NCBI GenBank assembly: GCA_009773155.1 | Contig: WOVA01000013.1 | Location: 1-64,000, forward strand | Length of the DNA: 64,000 nt | From: Elusimicrobiota bacterium | Lineage (GTDB): Bacteria; Elusimicrobiota; Elusimicrobia; Elusimicrobiales; UBA9959 | Direction of reading: 5' to 3' | Part shown: positions 56,318 through 64,000 of the stretch, in pieces | Numbering within the stretch: position 1 is the first letter of the stretch | Layout: the number at the start of each line of letters is the position of its first letter | Notes under the pieces: model-generated | Database searches by the model: none | The model's input: the letters and a program-made list of their open reading frames with translations, nothing else | What the model was told of the DNA's origin: nothing | Program-made: the position numbers and the translations under genes

Positions 56318-58060
56318 TTAGTCCACCAGTATGGTGGGGGTGATGAAGATGACCAGGTCGGTGTTGGTGCGCCTGGAGCTGACGCTGGTGAAGAGCCAGC
56401 CGACTATCGGTATATAGCCGAGCAGCGGGACCTTCTTCACCGTCTTGGTCTCGGTGGAGGACAACATGCCGCCGATGACTACCGTCTGGCCGTTCTTGAC
56501 GCGGACCATGGTGGACACGCCGCGGCTGACCGGGTCGTAGACCGTCGCTCCCTGCACGGTGATGGCCGAGGGCGTGATATCGGAGTAGGAAGGCTGGACT
56601 ATCATGGTTATAAAGCCCTCCTTGTTGACCTGGGGGGTCACCTGCAGATTAAGTCCGACGCGCCTGCGCTCGAGGCTGGTCGTGGCCTCTCCGGTCGCGC
56701 CGCCGGCCGAACTGACCGAGCTCCCGGTGCCCACCGCCGCGTCCCTGGCGATCTGGATGACCGCGGTCTTGTTGTTCATCGAGACGATCTTGGGTTTGCC
56801 CAGGTAGCGCGCCTCTCCGCGCGAGATGAGGGCGCGGAATATGGCCTGCAGCTGCGCGAGGCTGAAAATGCCGTAGTAGATGCCGCGGGCGCCCTGTGCG
56901 CCCGTGGCGAAGATCGGGTCGATGGCGGAGGCCCCGCCGCCGGTCTCCCCCCCCGTATCCCCCGTATCGCCCGTATCGCCCCCGCCGGTGATTGCGCTAC
57001 CGGCGGCGGAGGGATAGAAGAACTTCCACTGGTCCCCGCGGAAAAAGCCCGGCCGGAGACCGTAATCGGTGAGACGGGCCGGGCCGGCGAAATAGGCCAT
57101 CTCTCCGCGCGAGCCTCCCCATTCTATGCCGAGCTCGTTCACGCGGTCGGTGTTGATCTCGACTATCTGGGCTTCTATGAGTATCTGGGGGGCTTTCTTG
57201 TCCAGTTCGGCTATTATCTGCTCCACCTGGGGAAAGACCTCGGCGATGTCGGTAATGACCAGGGAGTTGGTCCTGGGATCGACGGCCATCTTGCCGTATT
57301 TCCTGGACAGGACGCTGTTAACGATGTTCAGTATGGCGATGGCGCTCTCGGTCCTATCCTCTTTGCCGGCGCCCTGGCCGCCCTGCTGCTGGTCCTGGCC
57401 GCCCGGCTGCTGGCCCTGGCCCATCTGCCGACCGCCGCCGGAGGAGACGTCCTGAGAGCTGATGGCTCTTATGTCGCTGACGACCGAGGCGACCGGGATG
57501 AGCGGGATGTAGTTGAGCGTATAGATCTTGGTGATCAGATTGGGCTGGTCGGCCGCCCGTTTTGTGACCACGTAAGTATTGCTCTTTCCTATGCGCTGAT
57601 AGGTCAGGCCCTTGACGCGCAGCAGGATCTCCAGCGCCTCACGGACCGTGGTCTTGCGCAGGAAAACGGTGACCGTGGTCTTCTCCAGCCCGTCCGTGAT
57701 TATGAAGTTGACCTTGGACTGGGCGGAGACCACGTCGAGGAAGGTGGACAGCGGCGCGGCCTTGAGGCGTATGGGCCCTATTTTGCGGTCCAGGGGAGAG
57801 ACGGTTTCCGCCTCTTCATACATGGGCGCCTCGCGCTGCACTCCGCCTATCCGGGCCGACTCTATCGGCGCGCCGGGCGTCTGCGCCCGCGGCGAGGAGG
57901 ACTGCTGGCCCTGCTCCAGTATCGGGCCGCCCTCCTGAGAGGGACCCTGCAGTTCGTCCAGGAACTGCCTGTCGGCGTCCTGGGCCAGGGCGGGGGCCGC
58001 CGGCAGCAGAGCCGTCTGGAGAAAAAGAACCGCAGCTGTCAGGATCCTCATCACTTTCAT
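56318..58060 (-). CDS. pilQ: Outer-membrane secretin (PilQ/GspD)
   Basis: A 580-residue secretin. Signal peptide (to about ALAQD); an N-terminal STN domain (PLSTFLDVVSAQSKVNFIITDGLEKTTVTVFLRKTTVREALEILLRVKGLTY); a Gly/Gln-rich linker (about residues 205-235); a second N domain with YGKMAVDPRTNSLVITDIAEVFPQVEQIIAELDKKAPQILIEAQIVEI; and the channel domain with RVGLNLQVTPQV and GQTVVIGGMLSSTETKTVKKVPLLGYIPIVGWLFTS. It forms the ring through which pili cross the outer membrane. CGGAGG precedes the start. Confidence 0.94.
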   Translation of the reverse strand: MKVMRILTAAVLFLQTALLPAAPALAQDADRQFLDELQGPSQEGGPILEQGQQSSSPRAQTPGAPIESARIGGVQREAPMYEEAETVSPLDRKIGPIRLKAAPLSTFLDVVSAQSKVNFIITDGLEKTTVTVFLRKTTVREALEILLRVKGLTYQRIGKSNTYVVTKRAADQPNLITKIYTLNYIPLIPVASVVSDIRAISSQDVSSGGGRQMGQGQQPGGQDQQQGGQGAGKEDRTESAIAILNIVNSVLSRKYGKMAVDPRTNSLVITDIAEVFPQVEQIIAELDKKAPQILIEAQIVEINTDRVNELGIEWGGSRGEMAYFAGPARLTDYGLRPGFFRGDQWKFFYPSAAGSAITGGGDTGDTGDTGGETGGGASAIDPIFATGAQGARGIYYGIFSLAQLQAIFRALISRGEARYLGKPKIVSMNNKTAVIQIARDAAVGTGSSVSSAGGATGEATTSLERRRVGLNLQVTPQVNKEGFITMIVQPSYSDITPSAITVQGATVYDPVSRGVSTMVRVKNGQTVVIGGMLSSTETKTVKKVPLLGYIPIVGWLFTSVSSRRTNTDLVIFITPTILVD

Positions 58061-58123
58061 AAAGCCTCCGAAGCCATGCTTTCCAACCCAATTATATCTT
58101 ATTAACAGTCCCGCGCCGGTCCA

Positions 58124-58846
58124 TCACGGCATGTATTTTCTGAACCTGCGGCCCTTATGCTCGCCGATTATGTAGTTGCTGCCTATCGAAACTATCTTCG
58201 CGCCCAGCACCGTGTCGCCCCTGGCGTACATCTCGCCGTTGATAATGACGTTGCTACCGACTATGCCCTGTATATTCAGGCGGCTCTCCACCAGGACCTC
58301 CCGCTGCTTCTGGGGGACCTGCTGCTGCGCCCGGTCCCTGGCCTCCCGCCTGCGGCGGTCTTCCTCGGCGCGTATGCGGGCGTAATCTTCGGGCGTAAGG
58401 AACGGGTCTCTCTTCGTCTTCGGGCTGAAATAAGAGGCTGCCCCGGGAGAGCCTTCCCCTGCCTTGACGGTCTCCGCCCCGGCAGTTCCCGCGCCGGAGG
58501 CCTCCGGCGCCGGCTGCCCGGCCTGAGGCGTTTCCGCGGGCGGCTCCGCTTCAGCCGGCCGCACCGGGGGATCCGGCTGCTGCTTGCCCGCCGCCGCGTC
58601 GTCGGCCGAGGATTGTGCTGGGACACCATGCGGCATGGTGTCCCCCGCTGATGTCACGAGAGGCTGCGAGTCCGCGGCCGGGGCGGGCTGGGCGGGAAAG
58701 AAATCGCGCGGAACCCCATGCTGCGAGGCCGCCAGCTGGGCCTCCTTGGCCTTATTCGCCGTCCACCAGTTGTAAAAGAGCACGGACGGGACCGCCAGCA
58801 CCGCGGCCAGGAGGATCCAGCCGAATATGCTGGAGAAATTTTTCAT
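58124..58846 (-). CDS. pilP: PilP-like pilus lipoprotein/linker with palindromic insert
   Basis: A 240-residue protein: membrane helix at 8-27, a long Pro/Ala/Glu linker (residues 45-140) and a C-terminal beta domain (NIQGIVGSNVIINGEMYARGDTVLGAKIVSIGSNYIIGEHKGRRFRKYMP) of the PilP type, preceded by a DPFLTPEDYARIRAEE helix. PilP joins PilNO to PilQ. The linker holds the family 1 element ([13 protein letters not shown], about residues 66-78). Overlaps the PilO gene by four bases. Confidence 0.78.
   Translation of the reverse strand: MKNFSSIFGWILLAAVLAVPSVLFYNWWTANKAKEAQLAASQHGVPRDFFPAQPAPAADSQPLVTSAGDTMPHGVPAQSSADDAAAGKQQPDPPVRPAEAEPPAETPQAGQPAPEASGAGTAGAETVKAGEGSPGAASYFSPKTKRDPFLTPEDYARIRAEEDRRRREARDRAQQQVPQKQREVLVESRLNIQGIVGSNVIINGEMYARGDTVLGAKIVSIGSNYIIGEHKGRRFRKYMP
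58620..58644. repeat. Family 1 palindrome in pilP
   Basis: A perfect copy, GGGACACCATG arms with CGG loop, with flanks GATTGTGCT and CCGCTGATG shared with other copies. Encodes GDTMPHGVP. Confidence 0.9.
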
Positions 58847-59439
58847 GTCCCCTCTCCGTCCCGGGATTTATCGGAGGGGAATACCGTGGAGAGCTTTATC
58901 GTAACCTTGACCATGCCCGTGGCGGCGGGGGACCGGGTTATCTGCAGCTCGGTGATCTTGAGGAATATTTTGGAGTTCTCCACGTCGGCCAGCCACTTCC
59001 CGATCTTTTCGTAGGTACTGGTCACGCTGGCGCCCCGGGAGACCAGGAGGAGAGGGCCGGACGTTTGCTCCTCCTGCGCCATCAGAGAATCGAAAGTGAT
59101 ATCGTGCTCTTTGGAGGTGGAGGTAAGGATGTAGCTGAGCCATTCCCCCTTGTCCTTAGCCAAAGGCATCTTGCGGCGCAGCTCGCTCTTGCTGGAGAGC
59201 ACGTCGTTATACTCCACGTAATGGACTGAAACAGCCGTAAGGTGATCCAGCTCCATCTGCTTCTCCAGGAACTTATCGGACGAAGGGGAATAGACGGCGC
59301 TGTAGAGGATAAGAATGGCGGGGGCCGCGAAAAGGAGCGGCTTCTTGAACGGGACGAACCCCTTCTCGGCGTATATGACGAGGATATCGTCCCGCATCTC
59401 CAGGGCTGAATTCTTTATCTTGTCTATTAGGCCTTTCAT
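58843..59439 (-). CDS. pilO: PilO-like inner-membrane protein
   Basis: A 198-residue bitopic protein: one membrane helix at about 33-48 (PLLFAAPAILILYSAVY), a coiled-coil stretch (LEKQMELDHLTAVSVHYVEYNDVLSSK) and a ferredoxin-like C-terminal domain (TYEKIGKWLADVENSKIFLKITELQITRSPAATGMVKVTIKLS). This is the PilO arrangement. It follows the PilM-PilN fusion by 11 bp. Confidence 0.8.
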   Translation of the reverse strand: MKGLIDKIKNSALEMRDDILVIYAEKGFVPFKKPLLFAAPAILILYSAVYSPSSDKFLEKQMELDHLTAVSVHYVEYNDVLSSKSELRRKMPLAKDKGEWLSYILTSTSKEHDITFDSLMAQEEQTSGPLLLVSRGASVTSTYEKIGKWLADVENSKIFLKITELQITRSPAATGMVKVTIKLSTVFPSDKSRDGEGT

Positions 59440-59450
59440 AATGGAGCCCG

Positions 59451-61007
59451 CTACTTGGCCGAAAGCACTATCCTGTAAGGCGAGGATTCAGCCGCGCCGG
59501 AGTCCCGGCCGATGCCGGTCTCGTCCGTGCTGGAATCCAGGTTGAACTCTATATTGCCGGTGGGCGGAAGGAATAACTTCAGTTCCGGAGCCTCCTTAAG
59601 TTTTTTGGCGTAGAAATCCACTACGCTGAACTTATTCTGACCGCTCAGTTTGGTGGCGCCCTGCAGGAGGATCTCTTTGCCGGAGGAGACCATTTCCGAC
59701 ACGGGAAGGTTGTTCCGGTAATCGAAAGTCACTAACCAGAGCTCGTTGGGGATATTGTCCCCTATCGCCTGCAGCTTGGGGGCGAGGACCTCGTTGTCCG
59801 CCAGCAGCCCGCGCATCATCCGGGTTTCCGCTTTGCCGATATCTATGGCCTGCTGGATCGAGTCCGCGGTCTGGCCCTGGAAAGCGGTTATGTCGCCGAC
59901 CTGGGACATCAGCGCGGCGGTCCTGGAATTGAGCAGGTATATCCTGACATGGTTCAGGAGCGAGAAGAGCAGCAGCAGGGCTCCCAGGACGGAGGCTATC
60001 GTCCAGACATAGGACGTGACCTTCTGCTCCATCGCCTGGCCGGCGGAAACCCCGGTGATGTCTATCCTGAGCTTGCCCGGGTCCAGGCCCCTGAGCGCGG
60101 CGCCGAGCGCGAAGAAGCCTCCCGCCTCGTTGGACTTGAGACCGCCGGCCCTGGCGGGTTCCCAGATCTCGACAGGGACGGGGGATTCCTGTTCGGCCGG
60201 CCCTTTCCAGGTCTCCACGGCATCGCCGCTGATCATGAGCTTCTTGTATTCCCGTCCCCCGGCGTAGCGGCTGACGAACTGAAAAGCTCCCTTTACGTCC
60301 AGGCGCTTTCGCTCGGACATCGCGGAAGACCCGCCGAAATCGCTTTCCCGGTAGAGCACCGGGTACCCCCCGCTGGCGAGGATCATGCAGGCCGTGTCTC
60401 CGGAAAAATGCACGTAAGCCTTGTCGTCGTGGTCCTTGGGATCGGTGAAGGCCAGGACCCTCTCCATCGAACAGGCGGACATCTCGAGCGAGGAGAGCTG
60501 CAGCCCCGCGTCCTTGAAGACGCTGAAGAGGAATTCCACGCTCTTGCGCTGGGTCAGGCCGAAGAGCACCCCCAGCTTTTTCCCTTCTTCCATCGGATAG
60601 GCGGTAAAATCATAGATGACCTCCTCGAAGGCCACCGGGATATATTTCTTGGACTCTATCGGTATGGACTTGGACCAGTACTTGCGCTCCACGAAAGGCA
60701 TGACGAAGTAGCGCAGTATGCCGAAATGCTGCGAAAAAGACACGGTGGCGTTCTGTGTGCGCCAGGATACTTTTTTTACGGCCTGCTTGAAGGGAGTTAT
60801 CCAGGGAGCCTTCTCGCTGAAGAAATCGTTGTTGAGGGAGAGGGGGCGCATTATGCCCTCTTTGCAGGAGAACCCCGTGGGGATCTTCAAGAGGTGCTCG
60901 ACCTCGGCCTTGCCTTTCCCCGGCTTGACCTGGAGGATATGAATGGCCGCCGGATCCATGTAGATCCCCAGCGTTTCCCTGCCTTTGTCCGATTTTCCGC
61001 CTATCAT
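59451..61007 (-). CDS. pilM: PilM-PilN fusion protein
   Basis: A 518-residue protein. Residues 1-330 are PilM, an actin-like (FtsA-type) cytoplasmic domain with LGIYMDPAAIHILQV at the start and SMERVLAFTDPKDHDDKAYVHFSGDTACMI and GGFFALGAALRGLD later. Residues about 345-362 are a membrane helix (YVWTIASVLGALLLLFSLL), and the rest is a PilN-type periplasmic domain with a coiled coil and DNIPNELWLVTFDYRNNLP. Normally PilM and PilN are separate genes joined by a PilN N-terminal peptide; the fusion makes the link permanent, as in GspL of type II secretion. Confidence 0.85.
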   Translation of the reverse strand: MIGGKSDKGRETLGIYMDPAAIHILQVKPGKGKAEVEHLLKIPTGFSCKEGIMRPLSLNNDFFSEKAPWITPFKQAVKKVSWRTQNATVSFSQHFGILRYFVMPFVERKYWSKSIPIESKKYIPVAFEEVIYDFTAYPMEEGKKLGVLFGLTQRKSVEFLFSVFKDAGLQLSSLEMSACSMERVLAFTDPKDHDDKAYVHFSGDTACMILASGGYPVLYRESDFGGSSAMSERKRLDVKGAFQFVSRYAGGREYKKLMISGDAVETWKGPAEQESPVPVEIWEPARAGGLKSNEAGGFFALGAALRGLDPGKLRIDITGVSAGQAMEQKVTSYVWTIASVLGALLLLFSLLNHVRIYLLNSRTAALMSQVGDITAFQGQTADSIQQAIDIGKAETRMMRGLLADNEVLAPKLQAIGDNIPNELWLVTFDYRNNLPVSEMVSSGKEILLQGATKLSGQNKFSVVDFYAKKLKEAPELKLFLPPTGNIEFNLDSSTDETGIGRDSGAAESSPYRIVLSAK

Positions 61008-61054
61008 AAAGTATTAATGATATTCGTTTTTAAACGCCTTTTCAACTCTCGGCG

Positions 61055-62845
61055 CTATTCCGCGCCGCCCATCCGTATCTCGACTATGTTCGTGGAAGAC
61101 CTGGAAAGCCTGTGGGTCACGTCTATCCGCCCGGCGGGGACCTTGTACTTGGCCGAGACCAGCGTCTTGAAGACCAGGTCCGCCCGGTTCTGGGCCAGTT
61201 CCTCGCCGCCCTGATCGTCCGGGGAAGCGTAGCCGGTCAGCTTGAGCCGGGAATCGGGATAATGCCTGGTCGTATTGGCCACCTGGGCGAGCTTCTTCTC
61301 GCTGTTGGTGGTGATAGAGGAAGTCCCCTGACGGAAATAGATCTTGTATATGACCTGTCCTATGAACTCGCTGGCCTCCTCTTCGGCCTGCGCGGGCTCC
61401 GGTTCGGGCTGAGGCGCCGCTTTCGGCGCCGCGGCGACGGCGGAAGAAGCTTTACCGGCACGGGTCTTGGAAGGGACCCTCTTCTTGCCCGACGCCGGGC
61501 GCTTGGCGGCGGCCGGCGCGGCGGACTTGGAGAGGGGGCGGCCTTTTGAAACCGCCGGCCTGGCGGTCGCGGCCTGCTCCGCCGCCGTGGGGTTGATCAC
61601 CAGCAGGCGCCTGAGCGAGCTCTCCTTCCCTCTCAGGTCATAGGCCGTCAGGGAGAAGAGGTACCTGCCCGAGGGGTAGGCCTCGCCGAAGAAATTCTTG
61701 CGCCCGTTCCAGAAACTCTGGTTGAACTGCGGGCCCGATCCCGCCACTTCCTGCACGAGCAGGAGGCTGTCGTCTTTGAGCATCTGGTAGATCTGGAACT
61801 TCCAGGTGGGCGTCCCCGCCCCCGAGTCGAAGACGGAAAGCTCCACCAGGGCGCCATCGCCTTTCTGGACGTCTATAGCGGTGGGGTAGAGACCGAGCGA
61901 GATCTTAGGTCCGCCGGAGCGGGCGTCCGCGTCGGGATCCTTGAGGCGGGGCTGGATGTCGGGATCGAAGAGGAGGACCATGCCGCTGACGTTCGTCAGT
62001 TCCCTGGGGAACTTCACGTCGGCGCCGGTCAGGTTGACGTCTATGCGGGCGGGCGAGAGCCCGCGCGACGTGAAAAATGAATTCAGGGCTATGGCGCGGC
62101 GTATGCTGAGTATTTGTATATCCCCCCCTACGCTTCCCTCGGGGATTATCAGACAGTTGCTCTTTCCGGAGGCGAAAAGGAGGGCGGCGAGATCACCGAG
62201 GGGCTCCATCGCGTCGGAGGTAAAGACCGTGCCGCCGGAGAAGAACACCGCGGAGTCGAGCGTTACGGCCTTAGGCTGGCCGTCGGAGCCCGAATAGATC
62301 CTGACGCCTTTGGTGCGGCCCAGGGATATCAGGAGCCGCCTGCGCATCTCCCCGATCTTCTCGTTTATCTTTTCGGCGATGAGGGCGCGCCGGTCCTCGG
62401 CGTCCTCCGGGGGCAGCGCCCGCGACGCCGAAGTCGCGGGCAGTGAGGCGGAAGAAGTCGAACCCGCGCCGGGCTCGTCCACCACGCTGGGGGCGGCGGG
62501 CCGCGAAACACGGACGGGTTTTACCGTGTTAAGCGCGCTGTCCTGGGGGCCTTTGTCGTCGAGGGAAACGGAGCCCCTGGTATTGAGCCTCAGCGTGATC
62601 CTGTTTATGTACTCGTTGGCCAGCGCCTTTTCCGAGGGCGTCCCCTTCATCAGGATGTCCATGAAGCGGTCCAGCGCCTCGTTGTCCTGGCCCTGGTGGA
62701 AGAGCCGTATCGCCTGCTCCATCGGCCGGCTGACGCCCTGGGGTATCTGCTGGCCGGAGACGACGGTACCCGCCGCCGAGAAAAAAGCGAAAGCGACGGC
62801 GAAAGCCGCGCAGCCCATAGGTATTCTGCTTTTCAGACCGCTCAT
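61055..62845 (-). CDS. OmpA-family peptidoglycan-binding protein
   Basis: A 596-residue exported protein. Signal peptide from MSGLKSRIP to about VVSG; a helical N-terminal part (AIRLFHQGQDNEALDRFMDILMKG, TPR-like); an OmpA-like central region (LISLGRTKGVRIYSGSDGQPKAVTLDSAVFFSGGTVFTSDAMEPLGDLA); a Gly/beta domain (GRYLFSLTAYDLRGKESSLRR); a lysine/proline-rich linker (about 440-500); and a C-terminal OmpA domain (YFRQGTSSITTNSEKKLAQVANTTRHYPDSRLKLTGYASPDDQG, QNRADLVFKTL). It anchors to peptidoglycan, probably beside the pilus. I start at the second Met (62845) after CCGGAG; a longer frame begins 15 codons earlier. Confidence 0.82.
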   Translation of the reverse strand: MSGLKSRIPMGCAAFAVAFAFFSAAGTVVSGQQIPQGVSRPMEQAIRLFHQGQDNEALDRFMDILMKGTPSEKALANEYINRITLRLNTRGSVSLDDKGPQDSALNTVKPVRVSRPAAPSVVDEPGAGSTSSASLPATSASRALPPEDAEDRRALIAEKINEKIGEMRRRLLISLGRTKGVRIYSGSDGQPKAVTLDSAVFFSGGTVFTSDAMEPLGDLAALLFASGKSNCLIIPEGSVGGDIQILSIRRAIALNSFFTSRGLSPARIDVNLTGADVKFPRELTNVSGMVLLFDPDIQPRLKDPDADARSGGPKISLGLYPTAIDVQKGDGALVELSVFDSGAGTPTWKFQIYQMLKDDSLLLVQEVAGSGPQFNQSFWNGRKNFFGEAYPSGRYLFSLTAYDLRGKESSLRRLLVINPTAAEQAATARPAVSKGRPLSKSAAPAAAKRPASGKKRVPSKTRAGKASSAVAAAPKAAPQPEPEPAQAEEEASEFIGQVIYKIYFRQGTSSITTNSEKKLAQVANTTRHYPDSRLKLTGYASPDDQGGEELAQNRADLVFKTLVSAKYKVPAGRIDVTHRLSRSSTNIVEIRMGGAE

Positions 62846-62881
62846 TGTTATGGCTCCGGAAAAACTTTTTAGCACGCTATA

Positions 62882-62906
62882 TTTAAGCATCGGGGCTTTG
62901 CCTAAA
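62882..62906 (-). other. Conserved-looking hairpin in the ompA leader
   Basis: On the minus-strand RNA: TTTAGGCA and TGCTTAAA arms (8 bp with one G-U) around a nine-base loop AAGCCCCGA. The G-U pair exists only in the transcribed orientation. No riboswitch class can be assigned. Confidence 0.3.
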
Positions 62907-62927
62907 TATTACGTTCTTGTTACGCGA

Positions 62928-64000
62928 TTATTGCCCCCCCCGTTCGAGCGCCTCCAGCCTCGCCGCCGCCTTGGCGTTTCCCGGCTCGCGCGCCAGCAGG
63001 AGGGACCATTGCTTCCGCGCCCCCGCTAAGTCGCCGGAGCGTTCCAGCACCGAGGCCAGGCCGTACCGGGCCTCCCCGTGGCCGGGCTCGACCTTCAGGA
63101 CCGCGGCCAGCTCGCCCCGGGCCCTTTCGAGGTCCCCCGCGGTGAAAAATATCCTGGAAAGCAGGTAACGCGACTGTACCTCGTCGCCCGCGCCGTCCAG
63201 GAGCAACTCCGCGCGGCGCAGGGCCCCGGCGGCGTCGCCGGCCGCAAGCCGGCGCCCGGCCTCCCGGTAATTTTCCAGCCACCCGAGGTGGATATTGCCG
63301 GAAAGTTTGCCCGTCGCGACCACCCCGCGGAGGTTCTCCTCGAAGACCTTGTTCGCGGGATCCAGGCGCAGCGCGCGGCCGTAAGCGTCGGCGGCGGCGG
63401 CCAGATCGCCGCTGATGCCGCGGAAATAACCCAGCGTGTTGCCGAGCGAAGCGTCCCTTGAGAGCACGCGCGAGGCGCGGTCGAGCACCCCGGCGGCCTC
63501 GCCGGCGTAAGCGCGCGGGTCCTTGATGTATATTTCGGCCGCCGCCTGGTAGGTCTGCGCGTTGAGCGGGTTTATCAGCGCGGAAACCTTCAGGTAGTCT
63601 ATCGCGGTCCGAAAATTGCCCAACCGCTTCTCGACAACGGCCAGGTTGAAGAAGATCTCGTCGTAGCCGCAATTAGCCTTAAGCGCCTCGCCGTAAGCCC
63701 AGGCGGCGGTCTCGAGCTCCCCCGAACGGACATAGGCGTTGCCGAGCTCGTAGTTGGTGTTGACCTCCCTGGGCCAGGCTGAATACGCGCGCTTCAGCTC
63801 GGCGGCGGCGGCGCGGAAATCCCCTTTGCGCATAATCTTGAAGCCGGAGAAATAAAGGGCCTCCCGCCTGAACTGGCCCTGCCAGTAGGCGACGGAAGAC
63901 AAAGCCAGCAGAGCCAGCAGGGCGGCCGCCGCCCATGCCCTGTACCCGGAAAAAGGCCCCGAAGCGGGCGAAGAAGGAGAGCTCAGGCGGGCGGAAAGCG
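62928..64000 (-). CDS. TPR-repeat membrane protein (5' end outside the window)
   Basis: Partial: the frame is open to the window edge with no start in view, so 357 residues are visible. A membrane segment (AWAAAALLALLALSSVAYW) is followed by a soluble part with about eight TPR repeats (for example AAAELKRAYSAWPREVNTNYELGNAYVRSGELETAAWAYGEALK, and GDLERARGELAAVLKVEPGHGEARYGLASVLERSGD). It precedes the OmpA gene on the same strand and probably helps pilus or envelope assembly. Confidence 0.8.
   Translation of the reverse strand, partial: LSARLSSPSSPASGPFSGYRAWAAAALLALLALSSVAYWQGQFRREALYFSGFKIMRKGDFRAAAAELKRAYSAWPREVNTNYELGNAYVRSGELETAAWAYGEALKANCGYDEIFFNLAVVEKRLGNFRTAIDYLKVSALINPLNAQTYQAAAEIYIKDPRAYAGEAAGVLDRASRVLSRDASLGNTLGYFRGISGDLAAAADAYGRALRLDPANKVFEENLRGVVATGKLSGNIHLGWLENYREAGRRLAAGDAAGALRRAELLLDGAGDEVQSRYLLSRIFFTAGDLERARGELAAVLKVEPGHGEARYGLASVLERSGDLAGARKQWSLLLAREPGNAKAAARLEALERGGQ

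Noticed and set aside
53736-56321. Long plus-strand frames opposite pilC and pilB
   Set aside because: Antisense shadows of well-conserved genes.
51195-58846. Cluster as a type II secretion system proper
   Set aside because: PilM, PilO, PilP and PilQ order and the pilin sequence fit type IV pili better, although pilM-pilN fusion leaves some doubt.

Overview
This 64 kb window is GC-rich, gene-dense bacterial chromosome from a Gram-negative (diderm) organism. It encodes a Kdo/heptose lipopolysaccharide pathway (kdsA, kdsB, kdsD, waaA, lpxK, lptA/B/C, gmhB, hldA-like kinase, heptosyltransferases) and a complete type IV pilus/type II secretion-like machine with pilin-like proteins. The pilin sequences, a PilM-PilN fusion, a PorV-family protein and large secreted proteins with FlgD-like C-termini fit Elusimicrobiota best. 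That placement is inference from gene content; no rRNA is present to confirm it.

Layout. 0.1-9.9 kb: a lipid kinase, a FecR-type secreted protein, two lipoproteins related to FlgT/LPP20, a PorV-like barrel, a large thermolysin-like secreted peptidase and a HEAT-repeat protein, mostly on the minus strand. 9.9-10.5 kb: a tRNA-Arg(UCG) with a duplicated 3' end. 10.5-22.1 kb: a plus-strand housekeeping run, yebC-ruvCAB-spoIID-like-queA-tgt-yajC-secDF-acyltransferase-waaA. 22.1-23.7 kb: a small accessory island made of repeated copies of the waaA 3' end, decaying copies of a small gene, a coiled-coil gene and a nucleotidyltransferase-fold gene. 23.7-28.4 kb: a 1303-residue repetitive surface protein and a FlgD-tailed protein. 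28.4-42.3 kb: LPS core and export genes with pyrG embedded. 42.4-51.2 kb: TPR protein, response regulator, carbonic-anhydrase-like protein, flippase-like membrane protein, nadB, uvrA, a secreted gluzincin. 51.2-62.8 kb: minor pilins, major pilin, PilC, PilB, PilQ, PilP, PilO, PilMN and an OmpA protein. The window ends inside a TPR gene.

The most striking feature is a dispersed set of short palindromic elements, many of them inside protein-coding genes and always in frame. Family 1 is a 25-bp hairpin (11-bp arm GGGACACCATG, 3-bp loop) in ten copies; eight lie in frame in coding sequence (uvrA has two), one is a heptosyltransferase fusion junction, and two are part of an identical 63-bp unit in nadB and a nearby peptidase gene. 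All three reading frames seen are stop-free, so the element adds 8-20 residues without breaking the gene. Family 2 is a 55-bp element with GGCCGG/CCGGCC ends, found between genes and also in frame inside kdsB. Family 3 is 81-96-bp long-armed hairpins placed at gene ends, starting with the same GGGGAC tip as family 1. This resembles Rickettsia palindromic elements and REP/RAYT elements in behaviour, but the sequences here are not ones I recognise from those families, and no transposase is encoded in the window.
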